A DNA stretch of 64,000 bases from Flaccisagitta enflata (GCA_965153355.1 OZ231127.1:86862001-86926000), one strand, 5' to 3'. Shown: positions 33,522-46,771, numbered from the stretch's first letter. Notes: a model not told the origin generated them from the sequence alone. Numbers and translations: made by a program.

Positions 33522-33954
33522 TTGATTTTCGTTTTTCGATTTTCGATTTTCGATTTTCTCCCCTCCGCTGGAAGGTGGTGTCAATTATATACAAGTTGTC
33601 TGGATGTACTGCTGTTTCCCAGTCAATCCATTAGCAAGCACCTGTGTTAGTCAATTTGTCTGCATATCATTTCCTTTTCTATCCGGTTTCTTTCCTTATT
33701 CACATATTTTGATCTTCACACTAACAAATTTTGAATCATCTCCTAACCCATCATTCGATCTGTTTGCCATTTCTGGTGCCAATTGATTTATCAATATATC
33801 AATTCGAACATTTGTCCATCAATGTCTTTCTCTCCCTCTCTCTGCTTTTGTACCAACTCATCCTTAGATTAGTGTTGATAACTATAATTTTGAGATTGAG
33901 AGACTTGGTCTTTCATCCATTGGTTCATTCTGTCTCTTTCTTTGTATTGTGCGT

Positions 33955-34296
<342 letters not shown>

Positions 34297-34620
34297 CTCA
34301 GTAACCAATCATATCCATGGAATTGAGATACACCTACTCACCTCACTAAGAACGCACGAGTATGCTTCAAGTAACCTTGGATTCATGCTTAAAGTAGCCT
34401 TTTGGGGAGGCTACTTCAAGTAGGTACTTGAAGTATGAAGTAACAAAAGTTGCTTAAGCAACGCTTAAGCAGTGACCGTGAACATCCTCCTGCTCCTCCC
34501 TCAACTTAACCTACAAACTATACAATAAGGGCAAGGGTACCATTGTCCATATACTGCGTTTTGTCATTTCTCCATGGTATTCAATGAAAATTTGAATTAA
34601 AGGGCATTCCGGACAGAAGG
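34297..34620. other. Intergenic sequence, no gene seen
   Basis: A short direct repeat AAGTA(A/G)CTTG/GCTTAAGCAACGCTTAAGCA at 34400-34475. No exon recognised. Confidence 0.45.
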
Positions 34621-34624
34621 AAAG

Positions 34625-34785
34625 CAGACAGGACGGACGGACGGATGGACGGACGGACAGATTCCCCCTGTGTTCTACAGGACTTTGTCCCCTTCGGAGC
34701 CGCTGCCCTGCTCCCTCTCAACCTTAATCACTTCCTACTCAAGCAGGGCACGGGTACCGCTGACCACTTACTGCCTTTGGGCTGC
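34625..34785. repeat. Foldback family B, solo right half
   Basis: GGACGGACGGACAGATTCCCCCTGTGTTCTACAGGACTTTGTCCCC, then GCCGCTGCCCTGCTCCC and AAGCAGGGCACGGGTACCGCTGACC. No inverted left half is present here. Confidence 0.65.
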
Positions 34786-35440
34786 TATTTTTACAGTATT
34801 TTACTGTATAAACCCTTACTAGAATCGGTAAAAAATCTTTTTTTGCTTTGTTTGCTTAAAGATACTCACTTGGGGCATGTCCTTGCCAAGTTTCAAGTCT
34901 TTGCCGCGATTTCTGAGTGAGAAATTAAAAAAAAAGGTCATAAAAGCTCATTTCTACAGTATTTTACTGTATAAACCCTTATTAGAATCGGTGAAAAATC
35001 TTTTTTGCTTTGTTTGCTTAAAGATACTCACTTGGGGCTTGTCCTTGCCAAGTTTCAAGTCTTTGCCGCGATTTTTGAGTGAGAAATTAAAAAAAAAGGT
35101 CATAAAAGCTCATTTTTACAGTATTTTACTGTATAAACCCTTATTAAAATTGGTAAAATTTTTTTTTTGCTTTATTTGCTTATAGATGCTCACTTGAGGC
35201 TTGTCCTTGCCAAGTTTGAAGTCATTGCCGCGATTTTTAAGCGGGATATAAAAAAAAGGCCAAAAAAGCTCATTTTTACAGTATTCTACTGCATAAACCC
35301 ATACCAAAATCGTTGAAAAATCTTTTTTTGCTTTGTTTGCTTATAGATGCTCACTTGGGGCTTGTCCTTGCCAAGTTTCAAGTCATTGCCGCAATTTTTG
35401 AGCGAGAAATGTTAAAAAAAGGTCAAAAAAGCTCATTTTT
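34786..35440. repeat. Tandem repeat of about 162 bp, four units
   Basis: Four successive units start at TTTACAGTATTTTACTGTATAAACCC (about 34790, 34955, 35115 and 35275). Each contains TTGCTTTGTTTGCTTA, ACTTGGGGCTTGTCCTTGCCAAG and a conserved TTGCCGCGATTT. Divergence rises towards the 3' copies. Each unit includes a perfect ACAGTATTTTACTGT palindrome. Confidence 0.92.
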
Positions 35441-35559
35441 ACCCTAGATACGCACCCTGAAGATGGTTACTGATTGAATTCAAACTCGCTCATGGGCTAA
35501 TTTGGCTAATTTTGGGTTACTTCACAACATGTAATGCCCATATTGGGTAAAATCGGCAA

Positions 35560-35735
35560 TTCAAGGGCCTCTCACCGACGTAGTGGGCATGGCAGTAGCA
35601 ATGTTAAAAACAGACTTGTCAGGAATTTTGGCAGGAGCAGTGATTCAAAAACCACCCATAAACGCCCCCCCCCAAAAAAAAATAATAATAATCAACCGAC
35701 AGACGATATAGCGGGATGTTGAGTCACATTAAACA
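35560..35735 (+). repeat. Degenerate family A element
   Basis: GTAGTGGGCATGGCAGTAGCAATG, then GGCAGGAGCAGTGATTCAAAAACC, a CAACCGACAGACGATATAGCGGG segment and GTTGAGTCACATTAAA. It follows the family A order but the stems are eroded. Confidence 0.5.
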
Positions 35736-35780
35736 ATTTTTCCTATGTTTTTGCGATTTTTTTCATTTGTGGACACACTG

Positions 35781-36047
<267 letters not shown>

Positions 36048-36087
36048 TATCTGTTTTGGTGTTCTCTCTTTCTCTGTCTGTCTGTCG

Positions 36088-36140
<53 letters not shown>

Positions 36141-36336
36141 ACACTCGACTGATTCGCGAAGTGAAATCCTGGGCTTAAATCCATCCTTAAATGGATATCC
36201 CTTGATTTAGAGCTTACATATAAGAATTAGTCATAGCGACAAGCAACTTAAAAGCTGAAATCGATAGATTTCAACTTAAGGATTTTCAATCGAAAGAAAT
36301 ACTACTTCGCGATTTACAATTGAACAAAGTAAGTGT

Positions 36337-36453
<117 letters not shown>

Positions 36454-36479
36454 CTCTCTCTTCCCCTGGTGGCCGTCTT

Positions 36480-36640
36480 CTTCTCACGCGCAGTCAGAGC
36501 CGACGTTGTTTCTGCGCGCTTCGTTGCTTCGTTCTGCTTCGTTCGTGCGCGCGTGTGATTGGTCATGTGACGTAACTGCGCGACTGCGTGTACCTTACGT
36601 GTGCGCGCAATTCCATGTGCGCGCTTTACCTTTTTTTTTA
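36480..36640 (+). promoter_or_regulatory. CpG-rich promoter-like segment
   Basis: This segment stands out from its A/T-rich surroundings with many CpGs (GCGCGC, TGCGCGCGTG). Within 20 bases it clusters an inverted CCAAT box (GATTGG, 36557-36562), an E-box-like TCATGTGAC (36563-36571) and a CRE-like TGACGTAA (36568-36575). GTAAGT donors follow at 36762 and 36921. It lies 4 kb upstream of the plus-strand receptor N-terminal exon and could be that gene's promoter. That link is inference. Confidence 0.4.
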
Positions 36641-37735
36641 TGGTGACCATAAATCAGTATTGATTGCTGATCCTTAATGTACGATTTTCATTTCATTCAA
36701 ATGATAAAAAAATTTCAATTTTTTTTTTTCAATAAGGAGAAAAACGTCGGACGAAATTCATGTAAGTATCTTGTAGTCTATAGAATGATTTTTTGCCCTC
36801 TTCATAATATCCTGTGCTTTGAAAATTTCTCGTCTCTTGATTGCACTCAAATCTGGGCCGATCTCTGGGATTTGGGGAATGGTCCTGAGATTTTTGCCAT
36901 GAGGCTAGGTTATGCCTTGTGGTAAGTATTTGAGGTCTCGGTTCGGAACTAGACGCTTTAATCTGCAGCAGACTCCCACAAGTTATACATCTCCCAAAAG
37001 TTAAATGCATCTGTCGCAAGCGTAATTCTGTGATTAGCGGGTCAGTTAAAAGTGGGCCGCGGAGTTCCTTTAACTTCCTTTAACTTTCCTGAATGAAAAA
37101 TTGCATCGTCCTTTCGGCTAGTGCATCTTGTGCATTTATTAAGTGCAACTGCATAACTCTTTGGCCGAATATCCTTCGTTGCGTCAGGACTGTCGGTCTG
37201 TCGGGAAGATACTTCTTTTGTGAGCGATATCTACCTCTGCGCCATCGCAAGCGACTACTAGTTTAAAATCAAACCACATGTTGCACAGAATATCGCTGAC
37301 AATAACCACCTTTCACGGATGATCATCTTAATCCAAAACTATAACTCACAGGAAATTGTTGCTGCAAAGCGGCAAGGCTCTTGGGCGTGGATCTGGGATA
37401 GCAGTTTCATGATGCTTGAGTTTCCGATCGGTGCCTGGATGACAATGTCTCCGGTTTAACTCCTAACTTAACGCAACCTCGATTTGTCGTCTCTCCTTTC
37501 TTTCAGGAACTGAAATTGAAGAATAAAGTATTTTTTTTGGCTGGCGAATCGTCATCGCAAGCACCGGAAGTAAAACTAATTCAATCACTTCATTATTAAC
37601 TTTGCCAAACTTCTGTTCTGCCTTCGCACTGTGTATCTTCATAATGAAATTACAAGTGATTGTATCACTTTTTTTTTTTTTTTTTGAATAAACGAAATTA
37701 GAGATCGCAGCGAGAACCCTCGGGAGCTCAGACGC
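36641..37735. other. Possible non-coding exons, no protein gene recognised
   Basis: Good splice donors (ATTCAT/GTAAGT at 36761-36762; CTTGTG/GTAAGT at 36920-36921) and one good acceptor (CTCCTTTCTTTCAG/G near 37505) suggest a transcribed region. No open frame of note joins them. It may be 5' UTR of the plus-strand receptor gene. Confidence 0.3.
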
Positions 37736-37736
37736 G

Positions 37737-38225
37737 AATAGGGAAATCTTACATTTCTATAATTTTGCCGCTTTGCTGCATCGTTTAAGCAGTTAAGTTG
37801 CTACTTTGCCATCCTTCTCCCGATAATGTGACGCCATTTTTCATCACCATTTCGTCGCCATTCTCACAAAGGGGCCAATGACCTATGCTTTGTAAGTTTT
37901 GATTCTATGGGCTTGAATTAGAGCATTAATAACACCCTGTGCAGGAAATTTGGCACAAACATATTGACATAAAACGATATTTCTAGATGGCCAATAGGGA
38001 AATCTTACATTTATATAATTTTGCCGCTTTGCTGCATCGTTTAAGCAGTTAAGTTGCTACTTTGCCATCCTTCTCCCGATGAAAGGGACAGCGGACTCAA
38101 AGGGGCCAATGACCTATGCTTTGTAAGTTTTGATTCTATGGGCTTGAATTAGAGCATTAATAACACCCTGTGCAGGAAATTTGGCACAAACATATTGACA
38201 TAAAACGATATTTCTAGATGGCCCA
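37737..38225. repeat. Direct duplication of about 240 bp
   Basis: The block starting AATAGGGAAATCTTACATTT is present at 37737 and again at 37990, continuing through GCTGCATCGTTTAAGCAG and GGGGCCAATGACCTATGC to AAACGATATTTCTAGATGG. The copies differ by one short internal segment and a few bases. Confidence 0.88.
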
Positions 38226-39829
38226 ATGAGTTGAAATTTGAAACATAACCTCCTGATTAGCTCTACTGGACGTAAGAATGCGCCGTTACTCTCTGCCATA
38301 GAAAGCTTCAAACTAGAAATGCGGTGTTAGATTTTGATGGGTTTTTACCTGCAAAATTTGATGAAGGGAAACACTTATACTTGAGGCCATTTTAGAACTA
38401 CTGGGGTGGTCTGAAGCAAGCAGTGTATGCAGGGGGTTACTAAGTTGAGTCCCTCAATGATGTGCAGCACCGGATCCACGCCAAAATCTGCAAAATCGAC
38501 TGACAAGTTATCATCTATCTTTTTACTTGATCAAAGACAAATTGTCAAATCTGCGACTTATAGACCCTATTTGACATTCAAATAAATTGATATTTACTGC
38601 ATTTTGACTCTTACGTATTTATAATAACAACATTTTTGCATTCCAGCCATATTTTGGACAGATTTTATCTATTTTGAACAGTTATCAATTGTTTTATTGG
38701 ACTTATGCCAAATTTCCTGCTCAGGGTGTTACTGCTTGACATTTGACATTATTTGAACATCGTAGTTGAGCAGCCACCTGGCCACCATTCTCCCTACAGT
38801 TTGCCAACACTTAAGACGCCATTTAGGCGCCATCTTTACCACCATTTCGTCGCCATTCCAACGTTACCATCCCACGCCCTGTCATTTCGATTTCAAACGG
38901 TTTCTGTTTCGACATAACTTGTGCATCGCAGTTTAACAGCCATTTTGCCACCATTCTTCCTTCCATTTTGCCAACATCTAAACGCCATTTAGACGACATT
39001 CTAGCCACATATGTGAACCGCCTTTTCATAAACTACTGGACCATTTCACTACCATTTCGTCGTTGGCCATTGGCATCCCATTCATTCCACAAAAAGACTT
39101 TATAAGCGGACAAACAAGAAATTTGGCGAGACATTCCAAAAATTTCAAATTTCAAAATGGCGGATTTTTCACTCGCGCCTCAGAGATCGGAAATCAACAC
39201 GGATCTGCTCATGGGTGAGACTGAAGCCAATTGTGTAAATTGGAAATCATGTAATAAAATGCCTCATTTAGAAGAGGGGGGGGGTAAGTTAGTCCAGCCT
39301 ATTGTTGTTGCGACCATGAATCAGGGTGGCAGAAAAATCTATGGGTCCGAGGCACATTTTTTTGCAGCGCAATAAGTCTAACTATTGTGTAAATTTTGCT
39401 TAAATACTGCGTAAAACTTCTTATTTTCTGCATCCTAGCTTTACCAAGCGAACAAAAAAAACGCACTTTTAAATGGTTCATTTGGCCATAGAAATTTAGA
39501 GAAACTAATTAAAACCTTAGACCATTTTAGAGCCCTTTGAAAGTACTTTTATTTGGCGCCAATCTGGTATTTCTATCTTTTTTCGTTTAGAAATGGCATC
39601 AATTTGAGTAAAAATGTTGCCTATTTCAGTTTCGCAATCCTTATGTAAAAAATGCATTTTAGCAAAATAGTGCTGTTTTTTGCAGAGCTCTAGCTTCTAA
39701 ACCAATTGAGATACAGACCTGGGGTTGGTCTGGAATGAAAGATTTTTTAAAAGGCTTTAAAAATGGCGTAACTGAAAATGCTTTAAATTGCTTTATTGAT
39801 CTGTTTTATTCATAAATGAAAGGGGTGCG

Positions 39830-39830
<1 letters not shown>
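38226..39830. other. Diverged relatives of the palindrome-arm repeat; no gene seen
   Basis: AACACCCTGTGCAGGAAATTTGGCACAAACAT with GATGGCCCAATG and ACCTCCTGATTAG (38160-38260) is recognisably related to AACAGGATGTGCAAAAAATTTGG with GATGGCCCAGTAA and CCTCCTAATTAG of the 1-6301 palindrome, at clearly lower identity. TTGGCGCCAATCTGGTATTTC near 39550 resembles TGAGTCCAATCTGGCATC in the same arms. A CGCCATTT-rich stretch lies at 38770-39070. No exon recognised. Confidence 0.5.
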
Positions 39831-39864
<34 letters not shown>

Positions 39865-39953
39865 GATTTGCGTGGTAATTTCAGAGAAACAAAGATTTCC
39901 TACATCAAAAGAATAAGAGATCAAACCTGAAACTCCATAAATCTTTCTGATTT

Positions 39954-40335
39954 TTTTAGTCGCATGCACGCGACTCTATGACCCGCTGTGTCCGTCTGTT
40001 GATCGGTCCGTCCGTCGGTCCGTCCGTCGGTCATGCTTAGCTTTTTTTTCGTCGTTTTACATTATTTTAAGTCATTATTAGTACAGTAGGACCCCGCCTT
40101 ATCGGTCCCATTAGGACTGAAGATTTTTCACCTTTATCTTGGGTTCACCTTAAAAGAGAGGTGAAATCACATTTGAAGCAATTATTTGGGACCTTTGAAT
40201 GTTGACCTTTATTGATGGCGAACCTTTAAAAGCGGGTCTGTTATTGCGGGGTTCCACTGTAGTCTTTTGGTCTTTTGGTCTTTTGGTCTTTTGGTCTTTT
40301 GGTCTTATGGTCTTAAAAACCGCACGCGACTGTTT
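39954..40335 (-). repeat. Family A element interrupted by a pogo-like MITE
   Basis: Starts TTTTTTAGTCGCATGCACGCGACTCTATGACC and ends AAAACCGCACGCGACTG. The terminal stem pairs (AGTCGCATGC / GCACGCGACT, one mismatch). A 176-bp inverted-repeat element sits inside, and a GGTCTTTT tandem repeat lies at 40262-40312. Confidence 0.65.
40084..40259. mobile_element. pogo/Tigger-like MITE with TA target site
   Basis: CAGTAGGACCCCGC at the left and GCGGGGTTCCACTG at the right are inverted with one mismatch, and both are flanked by TA. Ends of the type CAGTxGxACCxCGC, with TA duplication, are typical of pogo/Tigger elements of the Tc1-mariner superfamily. At 176 bp it is non-autonomous. Confidence 0.75.
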
Positions 40336-40593
40336 TTCTTCTTGTTCCTCTCAATCCCCCAATTGTATCTTTAATCAGACGTATAAGTCCGGCTTTTCAG
40401 CTATAGTTCAGAGGCACAATGTGCCAAGTGTAACCCTGTTTCTGCCAGCCCGTGACATGAATCAACCCTCACATTACAAGTCAAACGCCGTACGCTGTTT
40501 GCTGTGCGGTTTGCAACATGAACGATTTAGCATTTGTTGTTGAGCACCCGCTTTAAGATTGTTTAAAATGTTTTCTCAGGGAATGACCAAAGA

Positions 40594-40668
40594 ATGGGCG
40601 CTACCAACGGGAGTGTTTTTGAGGGCGAAAACGAATTCACTCCACTCACAGAAAACGTCATTGTTCAG
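40594..40668 (+). CDS. Plus-strand receptor gene, N-terminal coding exon
   Basis: The sequence from ATG 40594 encodes MGATNGSVFEGENEF, which includes an N-glycosylation sequon (NGS), and ends ENVIVQ at the donor GTTCAG/GTGAGA in phase 0. The next exon (46015) starts in phase 0 with TLFIICYS, so the join gives ...VIVQTLFIICYSVIF, a typical extracellular N-terminus running into TM1. An acceptor TTTTCTCAG/GG at 40578-40579 would make this an internal exon with a short 5' UTR. It carries an upstream out-of-frame ATG at 40583. Its inverted counterpart, if duplicated, would lie beyond the right end of the window. Confidence 0.7.
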
Positions 40669-40705
40669 GTGAGAGCAAGTCCAACTGACCGACCAACTGA
40701 CCGGT

Positions 40706-41011
<306 letters not shown>

Positions 41012-41124
41012 CAGTGATGTAAACGTTTGCGTAAAAGATTACTGATTAATCAAGTCACCGATCTTCGGGCATATAAATGTTTACAAGCAGATATGAGCAC
41101 CCACCAAGGAACGTAAGAAAAATA

Positions 41125-41372
41125 AACTGAAAGGAAAGGAAAGGAAAGGAAAGAAAAGGAAAGAAAAGGAAAGGAAAGGAAAGGAAAGGAAAGGAAAGGA
41201 TAGGAAAGGAAAGGAAAGGTTAGGAAAGTTAAGGATAAGAAAGGAAAGAAAAGAAAGGCAAAGCAAGGCAAAGCAAGGCAAAGCAAAGCAAAGCAAAGCA
41301 AAAGGAAAGGAAAGGAAAGGAAAGGAAAGGAAAGGAAAGGAAAGGAAAGGAAAACAAACGAAAGGAAACCGA
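41125..41372. repeat. (GGAAA)n and (GCAAA)n repeat
   Basis: Pentamer array with an internal switch to AAGCAAGGCAA at 41258-41300 and back. Confidence 0.93.
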
Positions 41373-41579
41373 TAATACATTACTGGTTTGTCATAAGCAA
41401 GTAAGCAAACCAGCAGAGAAGAGAGATAAGCCAAAAGGGATCAAATTTGTCATGAACAAGCAAACCAGCAGAGAAGAGAGTTTGTCATGAACAAGCAAGC
41501 AAGCAAGCTGAAAATAGAGATAAGCCGAAAGGGATCGATTTTGCTGTAAAAACGCGTCAAAGTCAACGTCAGATCCAGA

Positions 41580-43390
41580 CTCAGATAAAACTCGTCACTT
41601 TCACGTCACATCACAGCTCAGTCACCAACGCATATTCAATCCTCCTCTCTCATCTTTCACTGCCATGGCCATGTACAGTAACGCTCCATTTAAACGGACC
41701 CAAGAGTAACGGAAATTGTAATCTCTGCATGTCACCTCCACATCACATCGAAACTTGGCTCAGTCACTACCACATATTCAATCCTCCTCTCTCATCTTTC
41801 TCTGCCATGACCATGTACAGTCACGCTCCATTTAAACGGACCCAAGAGTAACGGAAATTGTAATCTCTGCATGTCACCTCCACATTGCATCGAAACTTGG
41901 CTCAGTCACCAACGCATATTCAATCCTCCTCTCTTATCCATCTTTGTCATGGCCATGTACAGTTACACTACATTTCAACGGACCCAAGAGTAACGGAAAT
42001 CCATTTCAAATGGATATGTAATTGTAATCTCTGCATGTCATTTTCAAGTCATATCGCAGCTCAGCTCAGCCATGAGCGACATTCAATCCTCCTCTCTTAT
42101 CTTTCTCTGCCATGGCCATGTACAGTCACGCTCCATTTAAAAGGACCAAAGAGTAACGGAAAGCCATTTCAAATGGATATGAAATGGTAATCTCTGCATG
42201 TCATTTTCAAGTCATATCGCAGCTCAGCTCAGCCATGAGCGACATTCAATCCTCATCTCTTATCTCTCTGCCATGGCCATGTACAGTTACACTCCATTAA
42301 AACGAACCCAAGAGTAACGGAAATCCATTTCAAATGGATATAAAATTGTAATCTCTACATGTCATTTTCAAGTCATATCGCAGCTCAGCTTATCTTTATC
42401 TGCCATGGCCATGTACAGTTACACTCCATTAAAACGAACCCAAGAGTAACGGAAATCCATTTCAAATGGATATAAAATTGTAATCTCTGCATGTCATTTT
42501 CAAGTCATATCCCAGCTCAGCTCAGCCATGAGCGACATTCAATCCTCCTCTCTTATCTTTTTCTGCCATGGCCATGTACACTTACACTCCATTAAAACGA
42601 ACCCAAGAGTAACGGAAATCCATTTTAAATGGATATAGAATTGTAATCTCTACATGCCATTTTCAAGTCATATCGCAGCTCCGCTCAGCCATGAGCGACA
42701 TTCAATCCTCCTCTCTTATCTTTTTCTGCCATGGCCATGTACACTTACACTCCATTAAAACGAACCCAAGAGTAACGGAAATCCATTTTAAATGGATATA
42801 GAATTGTAATCTCTACATGCCATTTTCAAGTCATATCGCAGCTCCGCTCAGCCATGAGCGACATTCAATCCTCCTCTCTTATCTTTATCTGCCATGGCCA
42901 TGTACAGTTACACTCCATTTAAACGGACCCAAGAGTAACGGAAATCCATTTCAAATGGATATAAAATTATGATCTCTTCGTGTCACCTTCACATCGCAGC
43001 GCAGCTCAGCTCAGCGACAAGCGCACACATCACATCGTTCAGCTCAGCCACGTGCGCATATTCAGTCCTCGTCGTTTATCTATCTCTGCCATGGCCATAT
43101 ACAGTTACATTCCACTTAAACAGAACCAAGAGTAACGGAAATCCATTTCAAATGTAATCTCTGCGTGTCACCTTCACATCGCGTTGCAGATCGGCCCAGC
43201 CAGAAGCGCACACATCACATCGTCTAGATCAGCCACTTATCTATCTTTGCCTATCATAGTCTGCCATGTACAATTACACCTCACTTTAACGGAATTGAGG
43301 CCAAGGCCTCATCACCCTCGATCCAAGTGTGAAATCCAAGTGTGAAATCCACATCAGATGGATATGAAATTGTAAATTTTTTTGATGGCC
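41580..43390. repeat. Minisatellite of 100-170-bp units in receptor intron 1
   Basis: About 11 units share CATTCAATCCTCCTCTCTTATC, TGCCATGGCCATGTACAGT, TCCATTTAAACGG, CCCAAGAGTAACGGAAAT and CCATTTCAAATGGATAT. Unit length varies by internal deletions. Only three to four units are present in the inverted arm within the window (63460-64000). Each unit contains a pogo-terminus-like TACAGT(T/C)AC(G/A)CTCCATTT. Confidence 0.9.
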
Positions 43391-43442
43391 AATAGCATAA
43401 GTCTGTCCAAAGAGAATCTGTTAGGGCGGGAGTTCAACTGAA

Positions 43443-43885
43443 CAGTTGAGCATCACTAGAGCGCATGTGTAGGGACAATGCATCTCAGATTATTAACATC
43501 ACTCTTCTAATTGTTTTGTTTACTTTGGTTTATTTTTAGTCCCGGCTTTTGCTGGTCAAAATATTCACCTGAATAATTTACCCAATAAGAAATTGAGTTG
43601 AGTATTTTTGTTTTTTTTTTCAGCCTGGGGTGTGACATATTTTTCAAATTTCCAATCCAGAAAAAAATGATCTTGAAGAAAAAATCTAATCTTGGTAACA
43701 TTAAGACAATATATGCTTCGCCTAAGCAACGAGTGTTCTCAGAATTCTCCTATGACCAAGCTGCCTGCTTGCCTTATGGCTAATAGAGTCAGAGAAATGA
43801 CTTCAAAATTTCTTATGGGATCATAAGTTGTGTCTTATAGGCGGGCATGTCTTATCAGTGGATGCGCTCTAGCTGTGCTCCACTG
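43443..43885. mobile_element. Tc1-mariner/pogo-like non-autonomous element (left arm copy)
   Basis: CAGTTGAGCATCACTAGAGCGCAT at one end and the reverse complement CAGTGGAGCACAGCTAGAGCGCAT at the other form a diverged 24-bp terminal inverted repeat. It has no coding capacity. Its inverted twin is at 62956-63387, so insertion preceded the inverted duplication. Confidence 0.65.
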
Positions 43886-44265
43886 TACTTTATTCGCCAG
43901 TTATCGTCTTGTAATGATTGACATTGGATCGACACTGGACAGTTGCGGGGGAAATGGGGATATCCAAACCATCCTTTCTATTCCTTTTTCTTTATTTAGG
44001 CGCCATCAAATTCTTTTCTATCTTTGCTTCTTTGTTAACGAGTTATCGTCTACGTGCTACGTGCTACGTGCTACGTGCTGCGTGCTACGTGCTACGTGTT
44101 ATTTGCTACGCGTGCTATGTGCCAGTAACGAGCGAGTAGCTGAGTGCATGTGCTTTTGGGTGTTTGAGTAAGTGGACTTTGATCTAGATGGGGGATGGAG
44201 AGTCAATGAGATGATGAGCTGGTAACATACGATATTCGTCCTTTCAACCCCGGTACGTTCATTCT
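43886..44265. other. Receptor intron 1 with a heptamer array
   Basis: (CTACGTG)n at 44048-44110, about eight units with drift; fewer units in the inverted arm (62755-62815). Otherwise nothing recognised. Confidence 0.6.
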
Positions 44266-44267
44266 TT

Positions 44268-44735
44268 TTGGGCAGCCGCGTCAAAGGACCAATGTCCTGT
44301 AGGACACAGGGCTGAATTTCCACATAACTGTTCATCTGTCTGTACATCCTTCAGTCCATCTGTCCTACCGTTCCCCCCCCCCCCAAGCTTCTCAAGCCTC
44401 AAATTTCCATTGAATAACATGGAGAATTGAGAAAATGTAAATTTCCCATTGAATAACATGGAAAAATGACAGAAAAATTTAAAAAATGCAAAGTTCCAAT
44501 TGAATAACATGGAGAATTCTATTTGAATAAAAAAAAATCAAAAAATGCTAACTCCCATGGAATCTCATGGAAATTTGCCCCAAACGCCTCAAATCTGCCA
44601 TCTCAGGACATACGGAAATTCACCCCTGTGTCCATGTGAACATCCTCCTGCTATCTCCCCACTTCCTCAGTTGATCACTCTAAGCAGGGCATCGGGTACC
44701 GCTGACCATGTGCGATCCTTGGATGACTTGTCTTT
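44268..44735. repeat. Foldback family B element, diverged, with TTGAATAACATGG core
   Basis: Left half TTTTTGGGCAGCCGCGTC, AATGTCCTGTAGGACACAGGG, GAATTTCC. Right half GGAAATTCACCCCTGTGT and AGCAGGGCATCGGGTACCGCTGACCATG. Between them is a short repeat of CCATTGAATAACATGGA-(A/G)AA. The inverted arm counterpart is at 62130-62600. Confidence 0.65.
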
Positions 44736-44739
44736 CCTG

Positions 44740-45200
44740 TTGCAACGTCGTCAAATGCAGTTATCAACATCCGACTTGATTCTTACCATCCCTCATTCAA
44801 TTATATCAGACTAAAAAATAAATTTCACAGAATGGATTTTTGGCGAGACGCTGTGTCCTGCCATGATACACTGCGTCCTGTCATGATACGCTGTGCCCTA
44901 CCAGGATACGATTACGGCTGACGCTTTTGCAGAATTCCTCATTGAATCAATAAATAATTCGTGATATAAGGACTTCATAATTCTATTCATTATTTTATTC
45001 AATGATCTCACTCCGTTTATCGTTGACCGTTTTTTTATTAGCGTACCTAGGCCCTAAATCACCACCGATCAAGGAAAACTTCCTATTCAATCCCGAGCAC
45101 CCCCAAACCACCCCTTTCTACCATATACAGCGTGTGCGTGAAGGTGATTTCATCAATCGCTTGGTCGGTTGGTGGGTCTGTCCGTCGGTAACATTATAAT
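44740..45200. other. Receptor intron 1, no further feature
   Basis: Short CTGTCATGATACGCTG repeats near 44850-44910. Otherwise unique sequence shared with the inverted arm (61720-62130). Confidence 0.5.
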
Positions 45201-45219
45201 TCTTACCTTTGCGGGCAGT

Positions 45220-45832
<613 letters not shown>

Positions 45833-45895
45833 TTAATGTTTTGTCGATGTTGTTATTCTTGTTGCTTCAGTTTTTGTTTTTCAACCTATTCTTCT

Positions 45896-46012
<117 letters not shown>

Positions 46013-46014
46013 AG

Positions 46015-46254
46015 ACGTTGTTCATCATTTGTTATTCGGTGATTTTCGTGATTGGTCTGTCTGGCAACGCGTTGGTGGTGTACGTTGTCGGCAAGAACAA
46101 GCACATGCAGACTGTGACTAACGTGTTCATCGCCAATTTAGCCGTCTCTGACATTCTCATGTGTCTCCTCGCGGTCCCTTTCACGTCAACACCCATTTTT
46201 ATGGAAAAATGGATATTTGGAGAGGCGCTTTGTCATTTAGTCCCCATGGCGCAG
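46015..46254 (+). CDS. Plus-strand receptor gene, exon with TM1-TM3 start
   Basis: A 240-nt, phase 0-0 exon bounded by CTTTCAG/ACG and GCGCAG/GTGGGG. It encodes 80 residues: TM1 with the GN motif (SGNALVVYVV, Asn 18), ICL1 KNKHMQTVTN, TM2 NLAVSDILMC with the conserved Asp 46, the ECL1 Trp (EKWIFG, W66), and the TM3 Cys 73 (EALC) that pairs with ECL2. The HMQTVTNxFIxNLAVSDILMCLLAVPFT pattern places it in the neuropeptide Y/F receptor group of class A GPCRs, which signal from the plasma membrane through G proteins. The inverted copy at 60148-60387 encodes the same 80 residues. Confidence 0.93.
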
Positions 46255-46263
46255 GTGGGGAAT

Positions 46264-46771
<508 letters not shown>

